A stretch of DNA of 30,003 bases from a virus, in IMG/VR virus record IMGVR_UViG_3300021442_000221, positions 1-30,003 of that record; one strand, written 5' to 3'. The position numbers and the translations under genes were made by a program. Each line of letters starts with the position of its first letter. Positions within the stretch are counted from its first letter, which is position 1. Positions 1 to 7,649 of this stretch are shown here, in pieces. The notes beneath the pieces were generated by a model. The model made no database searches, was not told the origin of the DNA, and saw only the letters and a list, made by a program, of their open reading frames with translations.

Positions 1-257
1 TGTTTATATACGTTAGTACCATCATAATAACGTTTACTACTAGGAGCACTAGTATACGGCACTTCTATAACCTGATCAAATACAGTTTTATAATCTGTAT
101 AGGTTTCATGTAGGTATTCTACGCTATCCGTAATTATAGATGTAGGAAGATTTAAATATTCCTTAATACGCTTTGCTAGAAAATGTGCTTGTTTTATATA
201 ATCAATTTGAGCATTATTTTTAGCAATAATTAAAATACCTTGCTTATGATTGCTCAT
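1..257 (-). CDS. Possible GT-A-like glycosyltransferase, N-terminal fragment (cut by left edge)
   Basis: An open frame runs from an ATG at 255-257 off the left edge, giving 85 visible residues without a stop. It begins MSNHKQGILIIAKNNAQID, followed by a helix-rich stretch (YIKQAHFLAKRIKEYL) and a strand (PTSIITDS). This beta-alpha-beta start resembles the first half of the nucleotide-sugar-binding fold seen in GT-A-like proteins of marine T4-like phages. The start overlaps the end of the upstream 119-residue gene by 14 bases, as expected for a real co-transcribed gene. The DxD metal-binding motif that would prove a glycosyltransferase would lie beyond the window, so function is inference; the gene itself is well supported. 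It does not look like a virion component, so the structural block probably ends here. Confidence 0.62.
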   Translation of the reverse strand, partial: MSNHKQGILIIAKNNAQIDYIKQAHFLAKRIKEYLNLPTSIITDSVEYLHETYTDYKTVFDQVIEVPYTSAPSSKRYYDGTNVYK

Positions 258-603
258 TCTGGACTAACCCATCAACGGTTCTTTTGGTTCTAATTTTTTC
301 GTACTCAGTTTGATATTCGTTAGTAGCTGTAAAATATATGTCTAAAATATCATCAAAAAACTTAATTAAATCATCAATTTTAATTGGAGTATCATTATCA
401 TCAAGCAATACTATATCAGAATCATTACCTTTACTACATAACATATTAACAAACGTAATTAATTCTTTAGTTACTGAAAATTGGCCACCATTAAAATAAT
501 GAACTGCACTTTCATAATATTTTTCTTTTAAAACACGCTTTTGGTTATTAAGCGTAACCATGTAATTAGAAAAATCTAATGCTTTGGCTAACCGTTCATC
601 CAT
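244..603 (-). CDS. Conserved T4-like phage protein of unknown function (119 aa)
   Basis: A small soluble protein of 119 residues starting MDERLAKALDFSNYMVTLNN. I recognise the overall pattern (ALxFSNY near the N-terminus, GGQFSVTKELITFVN in the middle, a helical C-terminus ending in EKIRTKRTVDGLV) as typical of a small protein conserved in marine T4-like phages, but I know of no assigned role. It has no signal peptide, membrane segment or catalytic motif. The start at 603 is fixed by a strong ribosome-binding site, AGGAGA, about six bases upstream. It is the first gene after a 56-base gap with a late-promoter-like element, so it probably opens a new transcript. Its 3' end overlaps the next gene by 14 bases. 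Acidic runs (DDNDTP) and predicted helices suggest a compact, partly helical fold. Confidence 0.8.
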   Translation of the reverse strand: MDERLAKALDFSNYMVTLNNQKRVLKEKYYESAVHYFNGGQFSVTKELITFVNMLCSKGNDSDIVLLDDNDTPIKIDDLIKFFDDILDIYFTATNEYQTEYEKIRTKRTVDGLVQNEQS

Positions 604-626
604 AACTGTCTCCTATACTAGTAGTA

Positions 627-634
627 TATTTACA
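627..634 (-). promoter_or_regulatory. Late-promoter-like element before the 119-residue gene
   Basis: On the minus strand the octamer reads TGTAAATA, matching the T4-type late consensus TATAAATA at seven of eight positions and sharing the AAATA core. It lies 23 bases before the start codon at 603, in the 56-base gap 604-659. An AGGAGA ribosome-binding site follows it. It is the weakest match of the four such elements in the window. Between it and the ribosome-binding site there is also a short palindrome, ATACTA-C-TAGTAT. Confidence 0.4.
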
Positions 635-659
635 GTAAAAATGTTTTGGAGAGTTTAAA

Positions 660-1568
660 TTAGGTTAAGTTACTACCTGGATCGGTAGCATAAGTTGGTG
701 TTGGAACTGCAACGTTTACACCAGTTGGACGGAATTGTGTTATAATGCTTGAAAGAGTACCACTAACTAATTCATCAGTTGGAGTACCTGGGTCTGTAGG
801 ATCATCATCATTAAAATTGATTCTAAATTGCAATACATCAGGATTAGGTGTTGTATTTCCTTTTACTTCTATAATATAATGGTTTTCTGTATATTGACCT
901 GAACCTGCTTTATCAAATATTGATTGAAAACTTGTAGTAACATCATGATAACCAATAGATGAACCAGTACCTGATCCACCAATAGATGCTGTAGCTGTAT
1001 AGGTAAATTTTACTGTTTGCATATTAGATAATATTGTAGCCCAGTTAATTGATTTAGCTTCAGCTGGAAATGATGCAAGATTTGCCGAAAAACGGATTTC
1101 GCCGCCAGCATTGAAAAAATGTCTTGCGTGATCACTATCTGTAAATGTTACATTTAATAGATGATCAAGTTGACCGTTCCAAGAAGTAGTATACTGAGCT
1201 TGAATAGCCGCTTCAGCAGTACCTTGATTTACATCAATATTGAATTTTTCATTTTCTAATGTAGTAGTTAAACTTTCATACTGAGCAACACCTTTTTTAT
1301 TAATAGCGTTATCATCTTCAATTACATCAGTTGTGGCAATAAGAGCTATATCACTAGGTGCAGTATTTGTTTGGTGTTTTCTACCTGCGGAAATGTCATT
1401 AAAAAGCAACGCCATATGTGTTGCTGTTACTGTTTCAGCCGCGGCAACTTGCGAACTGTTTAGAGCTTGGCCGTAACCATCGTCTCCGGAACCTGTTCCC
1501 ATAATGGTTGCAACACGACTCTGTAAATTGTTGTGTCGAGCCGCTGTGATAATATCGCCAACTGCCAT
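660..1568 (-). CDS. Putative virion structural protein (302 aa)
   Basis: A 302-residue protein with an N-terminal block (MAVGDIITAARHNNLQ, then GTGSGDDGYGQAL at about 24-36) that I recognise from virion proteins of marine T4-like phages. The rest is rich in Thr, Ser, Asn and Gly with alternating beta-strand character, including a glycine cluster (GGSGTGSS) near residue 200 and a Pro/Asp/Thr-rich section near 260-265. No enzymatic motif, signal peptide or membrane segment is visible. It follows the 502-residue fibre gene by only four bases, and its ribosome-binding site (AAAGG, about nine bases before ATG) lies inside that gene, so the two are probably co-transcribed. A role as a tail-associated or fibre-accessory protein is inferred from position and composition. 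The exact role is unknown. Confidence 0.72.
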   Translation of the reverse strand: MAVGDIITAARHNNLQSRVATIMGTGSGDDGYGQALNSSQVAAAETVTATHMALLFNDISAGRKHQTNTAPSDIALIATTDVIEDDNAINKKGVAQYESLTTTLENEKFNIDVNQGTAEAAIQAQYTTSWNGQLDHLLNVTFTDSDHARHFFNAGGEIRFSANLASFPAEAKSINWATILSNMQTVKFTYTATASIGGSGTGSSIGYHDVTTSFQSIFDKAGSGQYTENHYIIEVKGNTTPNPDVLQFRINFNDDDPTDPGTPTDELVSGTLSSIITQFRPTGVNVAVPTPTYATDPGSNLT

Positions 1569-1572
1569 GTTC

Positions 1573-3081
1573 TTATACCTTTAATATACATTCTACTAGT
1601 TTTTCAGAAGTACTAGTATTTGATTCGAGGGCAACACCTACGATCATTGCTGAATTTTCAATTATTGTAGTAGCTGTTCCTGAAGGTCCTGCGTAAATAT
1701 TCATTCCTTTAGTAACTGCGCCAATTACTCTTACTGGAACTCGTCCTTTAAGTGCAACATTTTGTCCATCAGCATCTGAATTCATTAAGTATGCTGGGTT
1801 TTCACTAATAACACCTACTGGTGCTGGTGCAGTAAATCCTAATTCTTTATTTTCGTTTGTTACATTACACGCTTCAAGTTCTGAACCTGTACCGTGTCCT
1901 GATACTGAAACTACTGTACCAAACGCATATTCTTGGTCAGTTGTATATTTCTCTGCCAAGTCAGCATATTGTGCCGCTGTAGCTGTACCTGTGAATAAGT
2001 TTGCAAATAAATTACCGCTACCATCTCTAACTGCAACTGTATTATTAGTTGCGGCAGTATCTGCGGATCTAAAATTAGCACCTACTTTAAGTGTTTCAGC
2101 TTGTGAAGCCAATCCTGTAAAAGCAGTTGAATAAACATTTGCAAATTTTAATGTTGATGTTCCTAAAGTAAATATATCTGTTATTGGTGGATACATTCCT
2201 ACGGCAGTAATTGTAAGAGGTTCTTTAACAGCTCCTACATCATCATCAACTTTAAATTTAATTTTTGTACCAACTTGGTTTTGTATAACACCTTCATTAT
2301 CATTCTCAATATAAATCTTCATGTCATTGGAATCACCAATGGCAATACCAGCATCTGCGAATGTTGTTAATGATGTAAATGCACCTGATCCTGCAAGAGC
2401 AAAATCTGTGTCAGCTTTACCGTTTAATAGTAAGGCGTTACTTGCAGTTCCCCAATAAAAGTCTGTTGAACTAGTTACTCCACCTGTTGCGTTTGTTGTA
2501 TTACGTAATGTTAAGCCCTTTTTAATACTATCAAAACCTGTAATAGCGTTAGTTGGGTCTGTTGAGTCAATTGTAAATGCTACTGAACTAATAATAAAGA
2601 TTACTTCATCATTTACCGTTGATTTAATAATAATTCTGTTTACACTAGTAGTATCACGAACCGTTGAAGTAACCATTTGTGAAACAGTAGCGCCAATACC
2701 TTGAGGTCCTATTAATACATATCCTGACCCGTTAAAAGCATATAATTGTTCATTTGCAGAATCCCACCATAAATCACCAGTGGCTAATCCTGCTGGAGCA
2801 GTAGTGGCAACTTCAGCACCGCCTGTAGTTCTAAATTTAGAACCATCATAAAATTTTAATTTACTTGATGTTGCATCAAACCAAATTTGCCCTGAAATGG
2901 CTTTTGGAGGTTGTGCCGCACCACTAAAATTTTCTAGTATATGTAAGAAATTCTCATTTTGAATTTCGCCGTATCCTGCATAGTTTTTACCTACTAATTT
3001 AATGTCAGTAGTTTGATCAACTGTACCGTCTTCTACGACTACTAGTGTTACACCACTATATCTATCTATTGTATATGCCAT
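1573..3081 (-). CDS. Fibre-like virion protein with ADLAEKY-type C-terminal domain (502 aa)
   Basis: Residues 1-128 form the platform shared with the two upstream paralogs: GKNY at 31-34, ENF at 50-52, GQIWFD at 64-69, then GDLWWDSANEQLY and a closing GP. A second shared region reaches about residue 235. The middle is beta-rich and contains an LGTSTLKFANVY motif that also occurs, diverged, in the 677-residue paralog. The C-terminal 135 residues start at YADLAEKYT (about 368-376), a sequence widely seen at the start of C-terminal domains of phage fibre proteins; some such domains are related to autoproteolytic chaperones, which I cannot confirm here. A late-promoter-like element and an AAGGGG ribosome-binding site precede the start at 3081. 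It probably acts as a baseplate- or fibre-associated receptor-contact protein. Confidence 0.78.
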   Translation of the reverse strand: MAYTIDRYSGVTLVVVEDGTVDQTTDIKLVGKNYAGYGEIQNENFLHILENFSGAAQPPKAISGQIWFDATSSKLKFYDGSKFRTTGGAEVATTAPAGLATGDLWWDSANEQLYAFNGSGYVLIGPQGIGATVSQMVTSTVRDTTSVNRIIIKSTVNDEVIFIISSVAFTIDSTDPTNAITGFDSIKKGLTLRNTTNATGGVTSSTDFYWGTASNALLLNGKADTDFALAGSGAFTSLTTFADAGIAIGDSNDMKIYIENDNEGVIQNQVGTKIKFKVDDDVGAVKEPLTITAVGMYPPITDIFTLGTSTLKFANVYSTAFTGLASQAETLKVGANFRSADTAATNNTVAVRDGSGNLFANLFTGTATAAQYADLAEKYTTDQEYAFGTVVSVSGHGTGSELEACNVTNENKELGFTAPAPVGVISENPAYLMNSDADGQNVALKGRVPVRVIGAVTKGMNIYAGPSGTATTIIENSAMIVGVALESNTSTSEKLVECILKV

Positions 3082-3101
3082 ACTTTAACCCCTTGTAAGT
3101 A

Positions 3102-3109
3102 TATTTATC
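3102..3109 (-). promoter_or_regulatory. Late-promoter-like element before the 502-residue fibre gene
   Basis: The minus strand reads GATAAATA followed by TAC, seven of eight matches to the T4-type late consensus TATAAATA. It sits 20 bases before the start codon at 3081, in the 33-base gap between two fibre genes. An AAGGGG ribosome-binding site stands between it and the start. Transcription starting just downstream would give a very short leader. Confidence 0.5.
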
Positions 3110-3114
3110 ATTTA

Positions 3115-4971
3115 TTACCATAACCCACCGCTGGATGGCGGTTCATCAAGGAAAACCCATGCTGTACCTACAACGTGAAATCGTCTTAATCCTCTGTCTA
3201 ATACCACTTGTACAGTACCACTTGCGGCAGTAAATGCAATATCTTGCAATACACTTTCGTTCTGTACACCATTTGAGTCAACTGCTATAAATGATTTTGT
3301 TAAAACTGGTGTATCTACATTAATTCCGCTTACAGTTGCTCCTGTTATTGAAGAAGTTATTATATAAGCATACGTACCTGGTTTCTTATTTGCCGCTGGA
3401 TATACATCCTCAATTATTGTAGCAATTTCGGCATTCGTTAATGTTACTCCGCCTGCTTTTGATATATCTAAACTCATAACAACTGGTTCTAAGTTGATCT
3501 GATCATCTACATAAAACTTTGTTGCCGCATCTTGATTTAGTGTTGGATCAGCTAATCCTGTAATTTTTTGATTATTTGTAATAGCAATAGACCCTGTACT
3601 AGTAATTTGTAGTCCACTAGTACTAGTTGAAACAGTATTTCCATTAAGCGTAATATCATCAACACTTAAAGTAGTAAGTGTACCTACTTGCGTTAGGCCA
3701 GTTGCTTTAGTTACTGTTACACCTATTTCTGTTTTGTTTATTACTGGTTCACCTTCAGCATAATAACCTTTTGTTGCGGCTATATTAAGATTTTCGCTTG
3801 ATGTCCAAGATCCTTCTGATGCTGGGTCGAAAGGTGAGAGTGAATTGTTTAGCCATACAAATTCTTTATCTAATTGTGATGATTTAAGTATTATACCTCC
3901 ACCATCTACTCCAGCATTATCAAGTACAGTACTATCACTCGTTACTGCTAATTCAATATTTTTATCTTCTATTCTTAAATTCTGTGTTTCTACAAAAACC
4001 GAAGCGCCACCTACTAAAAAGTCGCCTTCAATTTTCATATCACCCCCAACGTGGAGTGCATATTGTGGATCTGATTTAAAAACTCCGAAATGCTCTTCTG
4101 ATGTATCAACTACTAACGCATCAATAAAGCCTGTTGGTTTTCTAACTCTAACTTTCCAATCATGATTAGATAATTGATTTTCAGTAACAAACGATGTACC
4201 TACTACTTTTAAAATATTATTTTGTGCTAACCCAATAGTAAGTCCACTTGAGTTTTGTATCGTTAATGCACCAGTTGTAGTTGCTGAAGCATCTGCAGGT
4301 AAAAATTGTGACGCTGATTTAACATTTCCAAACGCATCTCTTAATGCACTAGCTTGGTCGGCAATTCCTCGATATCTAAAATCCTCAATACTAACAGGCG
4401 TAAAACCTTTTTTAATTTCTCCAGTTATACCAGAAATAGCAAATCCTGTTGCCGGTGTAAAATCGGAATTACTCCACACACCAACAATAGTTCCTGCAAT
4501 AAAATATTTCATCACAACATGACTATTATTAAATGTATCTATAAGTGTAGCAATTTCGAATCCACTTTTACCTTGTGTTTTAGTATAGATCGGCCCAGCT
4601 AATTCTAAATCACTTCCATCATAAAAATAAAGTTGATTATTATCACTATCAATCCAAAGATCGCCAGCAACTAATGAACTTGGTTGTCCAGACTGAACTG
4701 CTGGTGCACCACTAGTTCTAAATCCAGTACCATCATAAACTTTTACTCGTTGTGTTGCTGTATCATACCAAAGTTGACCAATTAAAGGATTACTAGGAGC
4801 AGATGACTTTGAGAAGTTCTCAAGCATCTTAATTAAATTTTCATTTAATGCTTCACCAAATCCTGAATAGTTTTTTCCAATTAGAGATATATCAGTTGTT
4901 GTAGTATCTAATTGACCGTCAACTAAATCAACTAATAAACTTCCATCGGATTTGTTTAACTTATAACTCAT
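3115..4971 (-). CDS. Fibre-like virion protein with KIxGLADP repeat motif (618 aa)
   Basis: The N-terminal platform matches its two neighbours: IGKNYSGFGE at 31-40, MLENFS near 49-54, GQLWYD at 65-70, GDLWIDSDNNQLY near 103-115, then a second shared region ending near residue 228 (SASQFLPAD). Next come beta-rich segments (YALHVGGDMKIEGDF) of the kind found in trimeric fibre shafts. At about 470-488 is KITGLADPTLNQDAATKFYV, a motif common in phage tail-fibre shafts. The C-terminus is a compact domain ending in FHVVGTAWVFLDEPP and a short Ser/Gly/Trp tail. The start overlaps the stop of the upstream paralog by one base (TAATG), so translation is probably coupled. It has no tail-collar domain, unlike its 677-residue neighbour. 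The fibre role is inferred from shared motifs and position. Confidence 0.8.
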   Translation of the reverse strand: MSYKLNKSDGSLLVDLVDGQLDTTTTDISLIGKNYSGFGEALNENLIKMLENFSKSSAPSNPLIGQLWYDTATQRVKVYDGTGFRTSGAPAVQSGQPSSLVAGDLWIDSDNNQLYFYDGSDLELAGPIYTKTQGKSGFEIATLIDTFNNSHVVMKYFIAGTIVGVWSNSDFTPATGFAISGITGEIKKGFTPVSIEDFRYRGIADQASALRDAFGNVKSASQFLPADASATTTGALTIQNSSGLTIGLAQNNILKVVGTSFVTENQLSNHDWKVRVRKPTGFIDALVVDTSEEHFGVFKSDPQYALHVGGDMKIEGDFLVGGASVFVETQNLRIEDKNIELAVTSDSTVLDNAGVDGGGIILKSSQLDKEFVWLNNSLSPFDPASEGSWTSSENLNIAATKGYYAEGEPVINKTEIGVTVTKATGLTQVGTLTTLSVDDITLNGNTVSTSTSGLQITSTGSIAITNNQKITGLADPTLNQDAATKFYVDDQINLEPVVMSLDISKAGGVTLTNAEIATIIEDVYPAANKKPGTYAYIITSSITGATVSGINVDTPVLTKSFIAVDSNGVQNESVLQDIAFTAASGTVQVVLDRGLRRFHVVGTAWVFLDEPPSSGGLW

Positions 4972-4973
4972 TA
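4969..4973 (-). promoter_or_regulatory. TAATG stop/start overlap between fibre paralogs
   Basis: The stop codon of the 677-residue gene and the start codon of the 618-residue gene share one base. The upstream ribosome-binding site is weak (AGAAG only), so re-initiation after termination is the likely way the second gene is translated. Confidence 0.7.
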
Positions 4974-7004
4974 TACTTCTTCCACTACACCTGCATATAT
5001 AATATAATTTACTGCCATATATGGGTTCATAATATCAACAGGTTGCCCCAATGGTACCTGTTGCGTTGTTAATACTCCACCGCTTGTTGGATATGCTTGT
5101 CCGCCTGTGGCTCCGTCTAATGCACCATATACTATTGCTTCTGCATCATTTGGTGATCCAGGAACTTTTCTATAAGCATAATATTGGTCTCCACTATCAC
5201 CTCTTAAATCGTGTTCGTGTTCTGGCAAGTTTCCAAGTCCAACTTCTTGTGTTTCTGATCCTGCGTGTGTTCCCATATTATCAGCCGCTGAACTTGAAAC
5301 AGTATTAGCCGCTGTTCCGCCCATGTCGTCAATACCTAATGGAAACCTACCTCTCATATCTGGTAAGCAGAAAAATCCTGCTGTAACTAATGTTTGATCT
5401 TTAAAATTATAACCAATAATACTAAACAAATTTTGATACAATGCAACAGCAACTTCACGTCCATCACAAAGTAACCAATCTTGCGGAGCAGTTAATCCAC
5501 CATATGGACTAATCATTCCAATTGGCATTGTTGGAATTGAAGCAAATAAGTTATTTCTATTAACTTTAAATACGCCAGTGTCTCCACTTATTCTATTAAT
5601 TAATATTTCGTCATCAACTTGACTAAAAGCACTTTCATCTTTATTAGCAATAAAACTATTTGCAATAGATGTAGTAAATGTTTTAGTACTCTCGTCTTGT
5701 CCGTCAAAACTAAACGATGGTGCTGAAACATCTCCAGTCATTTGGAACGTTGTTGGACTTGCAAGTTTATCTGCTGATCCCGAACGCCCACTAACTGTAC
5801 CTGTAATATTACCTGTTAAATTACCAACAAATGTTTGTGCATAAACGTTTAACCATTGTTCATTTGACGTTCCTAGATTACGTGCTAATGTTAAATTAGG
5901 AACAATGTTTTGTGTTGTAAGTAATCCTGCAACATTAGAATCTCCGCCAACAAATAATTTTTTCGCAATTCCTACGCCGCCTTTAGTTGTAATACTTCCT
6001 GTACTAATCGTTGACGCCTCTGTAGTTCCTTCAACTAGTAATGAACTATCAGTTTGAATGTTACCAACAACATCTAATGATTGGTCTGGTGATAAATTAT
6101 TAATACCTACTTTAGCTTGTGAATCAATTCTAATTACTGTTTTTACGTCACCAGCATCATTAACCCTAACATCAATATTTGATCCTGAAGTTTGGTGGGC
6201 AATGATTCCTGCTTGACCTTCTACGCCAATTGATAATGCACTATCGGCACCAACAATGATACCTGAATTATTTTTAATTTTAAGTGGAAATAAACTTGTA
6301 CTGAGTACATCATTTCTTAAGAAACTTGATGCCGGTACGCTATCTCCAAGAACAAGTAAGTTCTCTGCTTTTTCTGCCGTACCATAATATTTTCCAGTAC
6401 CATCACCTGTAATGTCTGCTGTACTTAAATTATATCCTGGATTAATTGTAGTAAATCCAGTAATAACAATCTTTGGTGTAAAACTATCTGTTGAAATAAT
6501 TGCAAGTATTTTTGCTCTAACTTCTACTTTTAAAACTGTATAAGAAACATTATCAGTTCCAATAAGAACTGTTGGCTTTACGCCAGTTGATAATCCATCA
6601 CTAAATGACGGACCTACTAATATCCATCCTGAACCTGTATAAAGATAAAGTTGTTGGTTATCAGTATCAACCCATAAGTCACCTACAACTGATTGATTAG
6701 CGGCAGGTTCGTTTGTTGCTTTTTTTAATCCACTTGCAGAAATCCAATTTGTACCATCAAAGATTTTTAACTGGTTAACTCCTACTGTAGTATCATACCA
6801 AAGCTGACCTTCTACAGGATTTCGTGGTGATGTATTAAAAGCAAAATTTTCTAGTAAGTGTAAAAAGCTATCTGCAATAGCTGTACCATAAGCCGTAGTA
6901 TTACGTCCAGGAATATCTAAACTAGTAACCTGGTTAATTGTATTATCTTCAACTGTAATAGTACCTTTATTTGCTAGGTCAGTATGTGATACTAGATATG
7001 CCAT
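4971..7004 (-). CDS. Tail fibre-like protein with phage tail collar domain (677 aa)
   Basis: The shared platform occupies residues 1 to about 240 (ENF at 52-54, GQLWYD at 66-71, GDLWVDTDNQQLY, and ASSFLRND at the end). The middle carries shaft-type motifs: VGINNLSPDQSLDVVG, GGVGIAKKLFVGG and NLTGNITGTVSG. Residues about 489-565 form a tail collar domain (PIGMISPYGG, WLLCDGR, FCLPDMRGRFPLGID), the family found in T4 short tail fibre gp12 and many host-contact proteins. After it come LGNLPEHEHD (about 588-597) and a terminal MNPYMAVNYIIYAG, both usual in collar-type tips; HxH motifs bind metal in T4 gp12. The gene follows the 204-residue gene by four bases with a GAGG ribosome-binding site in that gene. 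It is the best candidate for direct receptor contact in the window. Confidence 0.88.
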   Translation of the reverse strand: MAYLVSHTDLANKGTITVEDNTINQVTSLDIPGRNTTAYGTAIADSFLHLLENFAFNTSPRNPVEGQLWYDTTVGVNQLKIFDGTNWISASGLKKATNEPAANQSVVGDLWVDTDNQQLYLYTGSGWILVGPSFSDGLSTGVKPTVLIGTDNVSYTVLKVEVRAKILAIISTDSFTPKIVITGFTTINPGYNLSTADITGDGTGKYYGTAEKAENLLVLGDSVPASSFLRNDVLSTSLFPLKIKNNSGIIVGADSALSIGVEGQAGIIAHQTSGSNIDVRVNDAGDVKTVIRIDSQAKVGINNLSPDQSLDVVGNIQTDSSLLVEGTTEASTISTGSITTKGGVGIAKKLFVGGDSNVAGLLTTQNIVPNLTLARNLGTSNEQWLNVYAQTFVGNLTGNITGTVSGRSGSADKLASPTTFQMTGDVSAPSFSFDGQDESTKTFTTSIANSFIANKDESAFSQVDDEILINRISGDTGVFKVNRNNLFASIPTMPIGMISPYGGLTAPQDWLLCDGREVAVALYQNLFSIIGYNFKDQTLVTAGFFCLPDMRGRFPLGIDDMGGTAANTVSSSAADNMGTHAGSETQEVGLGNLPEHEHDLRGDSGDQYYAYRKVPGSPNDAEAIVYGALDGATGGQAYPTSGGVLTTQQVPLGQPVDIMNPYMAVNYIIYAGVVEEV

Positions 7005-7008
7005 TTAC

Positions 7009-7623
7009 TTACGCCTCATTAAAGCCAGTTAGACTTTGTACCCTTACGGTATAATCTATTTGAATTAATCTATTTAAACTCTTTTGCACTGGATGGAAAA
7101 CTACATGAGTTAATAATCTACCAGTACCTGAAGTTGCATAACTTACAAGTCCTAACTCATCAAATACATAAAGGCTTTCACTTCCTGTTGCATTATCAAT
7201 TGCATCTTGTCCGTTAGGTTCACCATAATCTAATAAACAAGTTGCTAAAATGTCTGTATAATTTGTACCACTAACATGGCGAGTTTCTAGCTTATTTCTT
7301 GTAGGATCTGTATTGTTAATCGAATTATCGTCAATTACTTTAGTATGTGTTTGACTGTATAAACTAGCGTTAGTACCTGTTGAATTTGGTGACAAATAGG
7401 TAATAATACCAGTTGGATCAACAGATGTTCCTCCGTTGCCAAAAACCATGCTATTAATAAACCCTTGACCCTGGTTCGCTAGACTTTCAGCTAACGCAAG
7501 ACTCATGTTTTCATAATGAATTGCATTTCGCTTATTCACTAATATTTCACCCGAGTCTGGGTCAAAAATCTTAATGTGTCCTTCTAAAAGTACACCGTTT
7601 TGTTCATTAAAGTTGTCTATCAT
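7009..7623 (-). CDS. Putative virion structural protein (204 aa)
   Basis: A 204-residue protein beginning MIDNFNEQNGVLLEGHIKIF. I recognise its central pattern (GQGFINSMVFGNGGTSVDP at about 52-70, followed by ITYLSPN) and its C-terminal beta segment (LLTHVVFHPVQ, then IQIDYTVRVQS) as typical of a structural protein in marine T4-like phages, located between the giant protein and the fibres. No enzymatic motif or membrane segment is seen. It starts 22 bases after the last base of the giant gene's stop codon, behind a late-promoter-like element and a TAGGA ribosome-binding site. Position suggests it links the baseplate rim to fibres, a role filled in T4 by gp9-gp11, but no sequence match to those is evident. 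That assignment is only inference. Confidence 0.75.
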   Translation of the reverse strand: MIDNFNEQNGVLLEGHIKIFDPDSGEILVNKRNAIHYENMSLALAESLANQGQGFINSMVFGNGGTSVDPTGIITYLSPNSTGTNASLYSQTHTKVIDDNSINNTDPTRNKLETRHVSGTNYTDILATCLLDYGEPNGQDAIDNATGSESLYVFDELGLVSYATSGTGRLLTHVVFHPVQKSLNRLIQIDYTVRVQSLTGFNEA

Positions 7624-7641
7624 ATTAATATCCTACAAGTG

Positions 7642-7649
7642 TATTTATT
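7642..7649 (-). promoter_or_regulatory. Late-promoter-like element before the 204-residue gene
   Basis: The minus strand reads AATAAATA, followed by CACTTG, seven of eight matches to the T4-type late consensus. It overlaps the stop codon of the giant gene (7645-7647) and lies 18 bases before the start at 7623. A TAGGA ribosome-binding site is placed between. The location fits an internal late start that would decouple fibre expression from the very long giant transcript. Confidence 0.5.

Noticed and set aside
611-626. Palindrome ATACTA-C-TAGTAT before the 119-residue gene
   Set aside because: With a one-base centre it cannot form a stable hairpin and there is no following T-run, so it is not a terminator. 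An operator is possible but unsupported.
3590-3640. Repeated ACTAGT/AGT runs that look like a short DNA repeat
   Set aside because: They encode a Ser/Thr-rich segment of the 618-residue fibre. The repetition follows from codon use in low-complexity protein sequence.
3845-4165. Open frames on the plus strand (also 4354-4602, 5051-5308, 7574-8035, 14777-14959, 20783-21121, 28700-28981, 29024-29302)
   Set aside because: All lie opposite well-supported minus-strand genes, have low-complexity Ser/Leu/Ile-rich translations without recognisable domains, and no plausible ribosome-binding context was seen. They are shadows.
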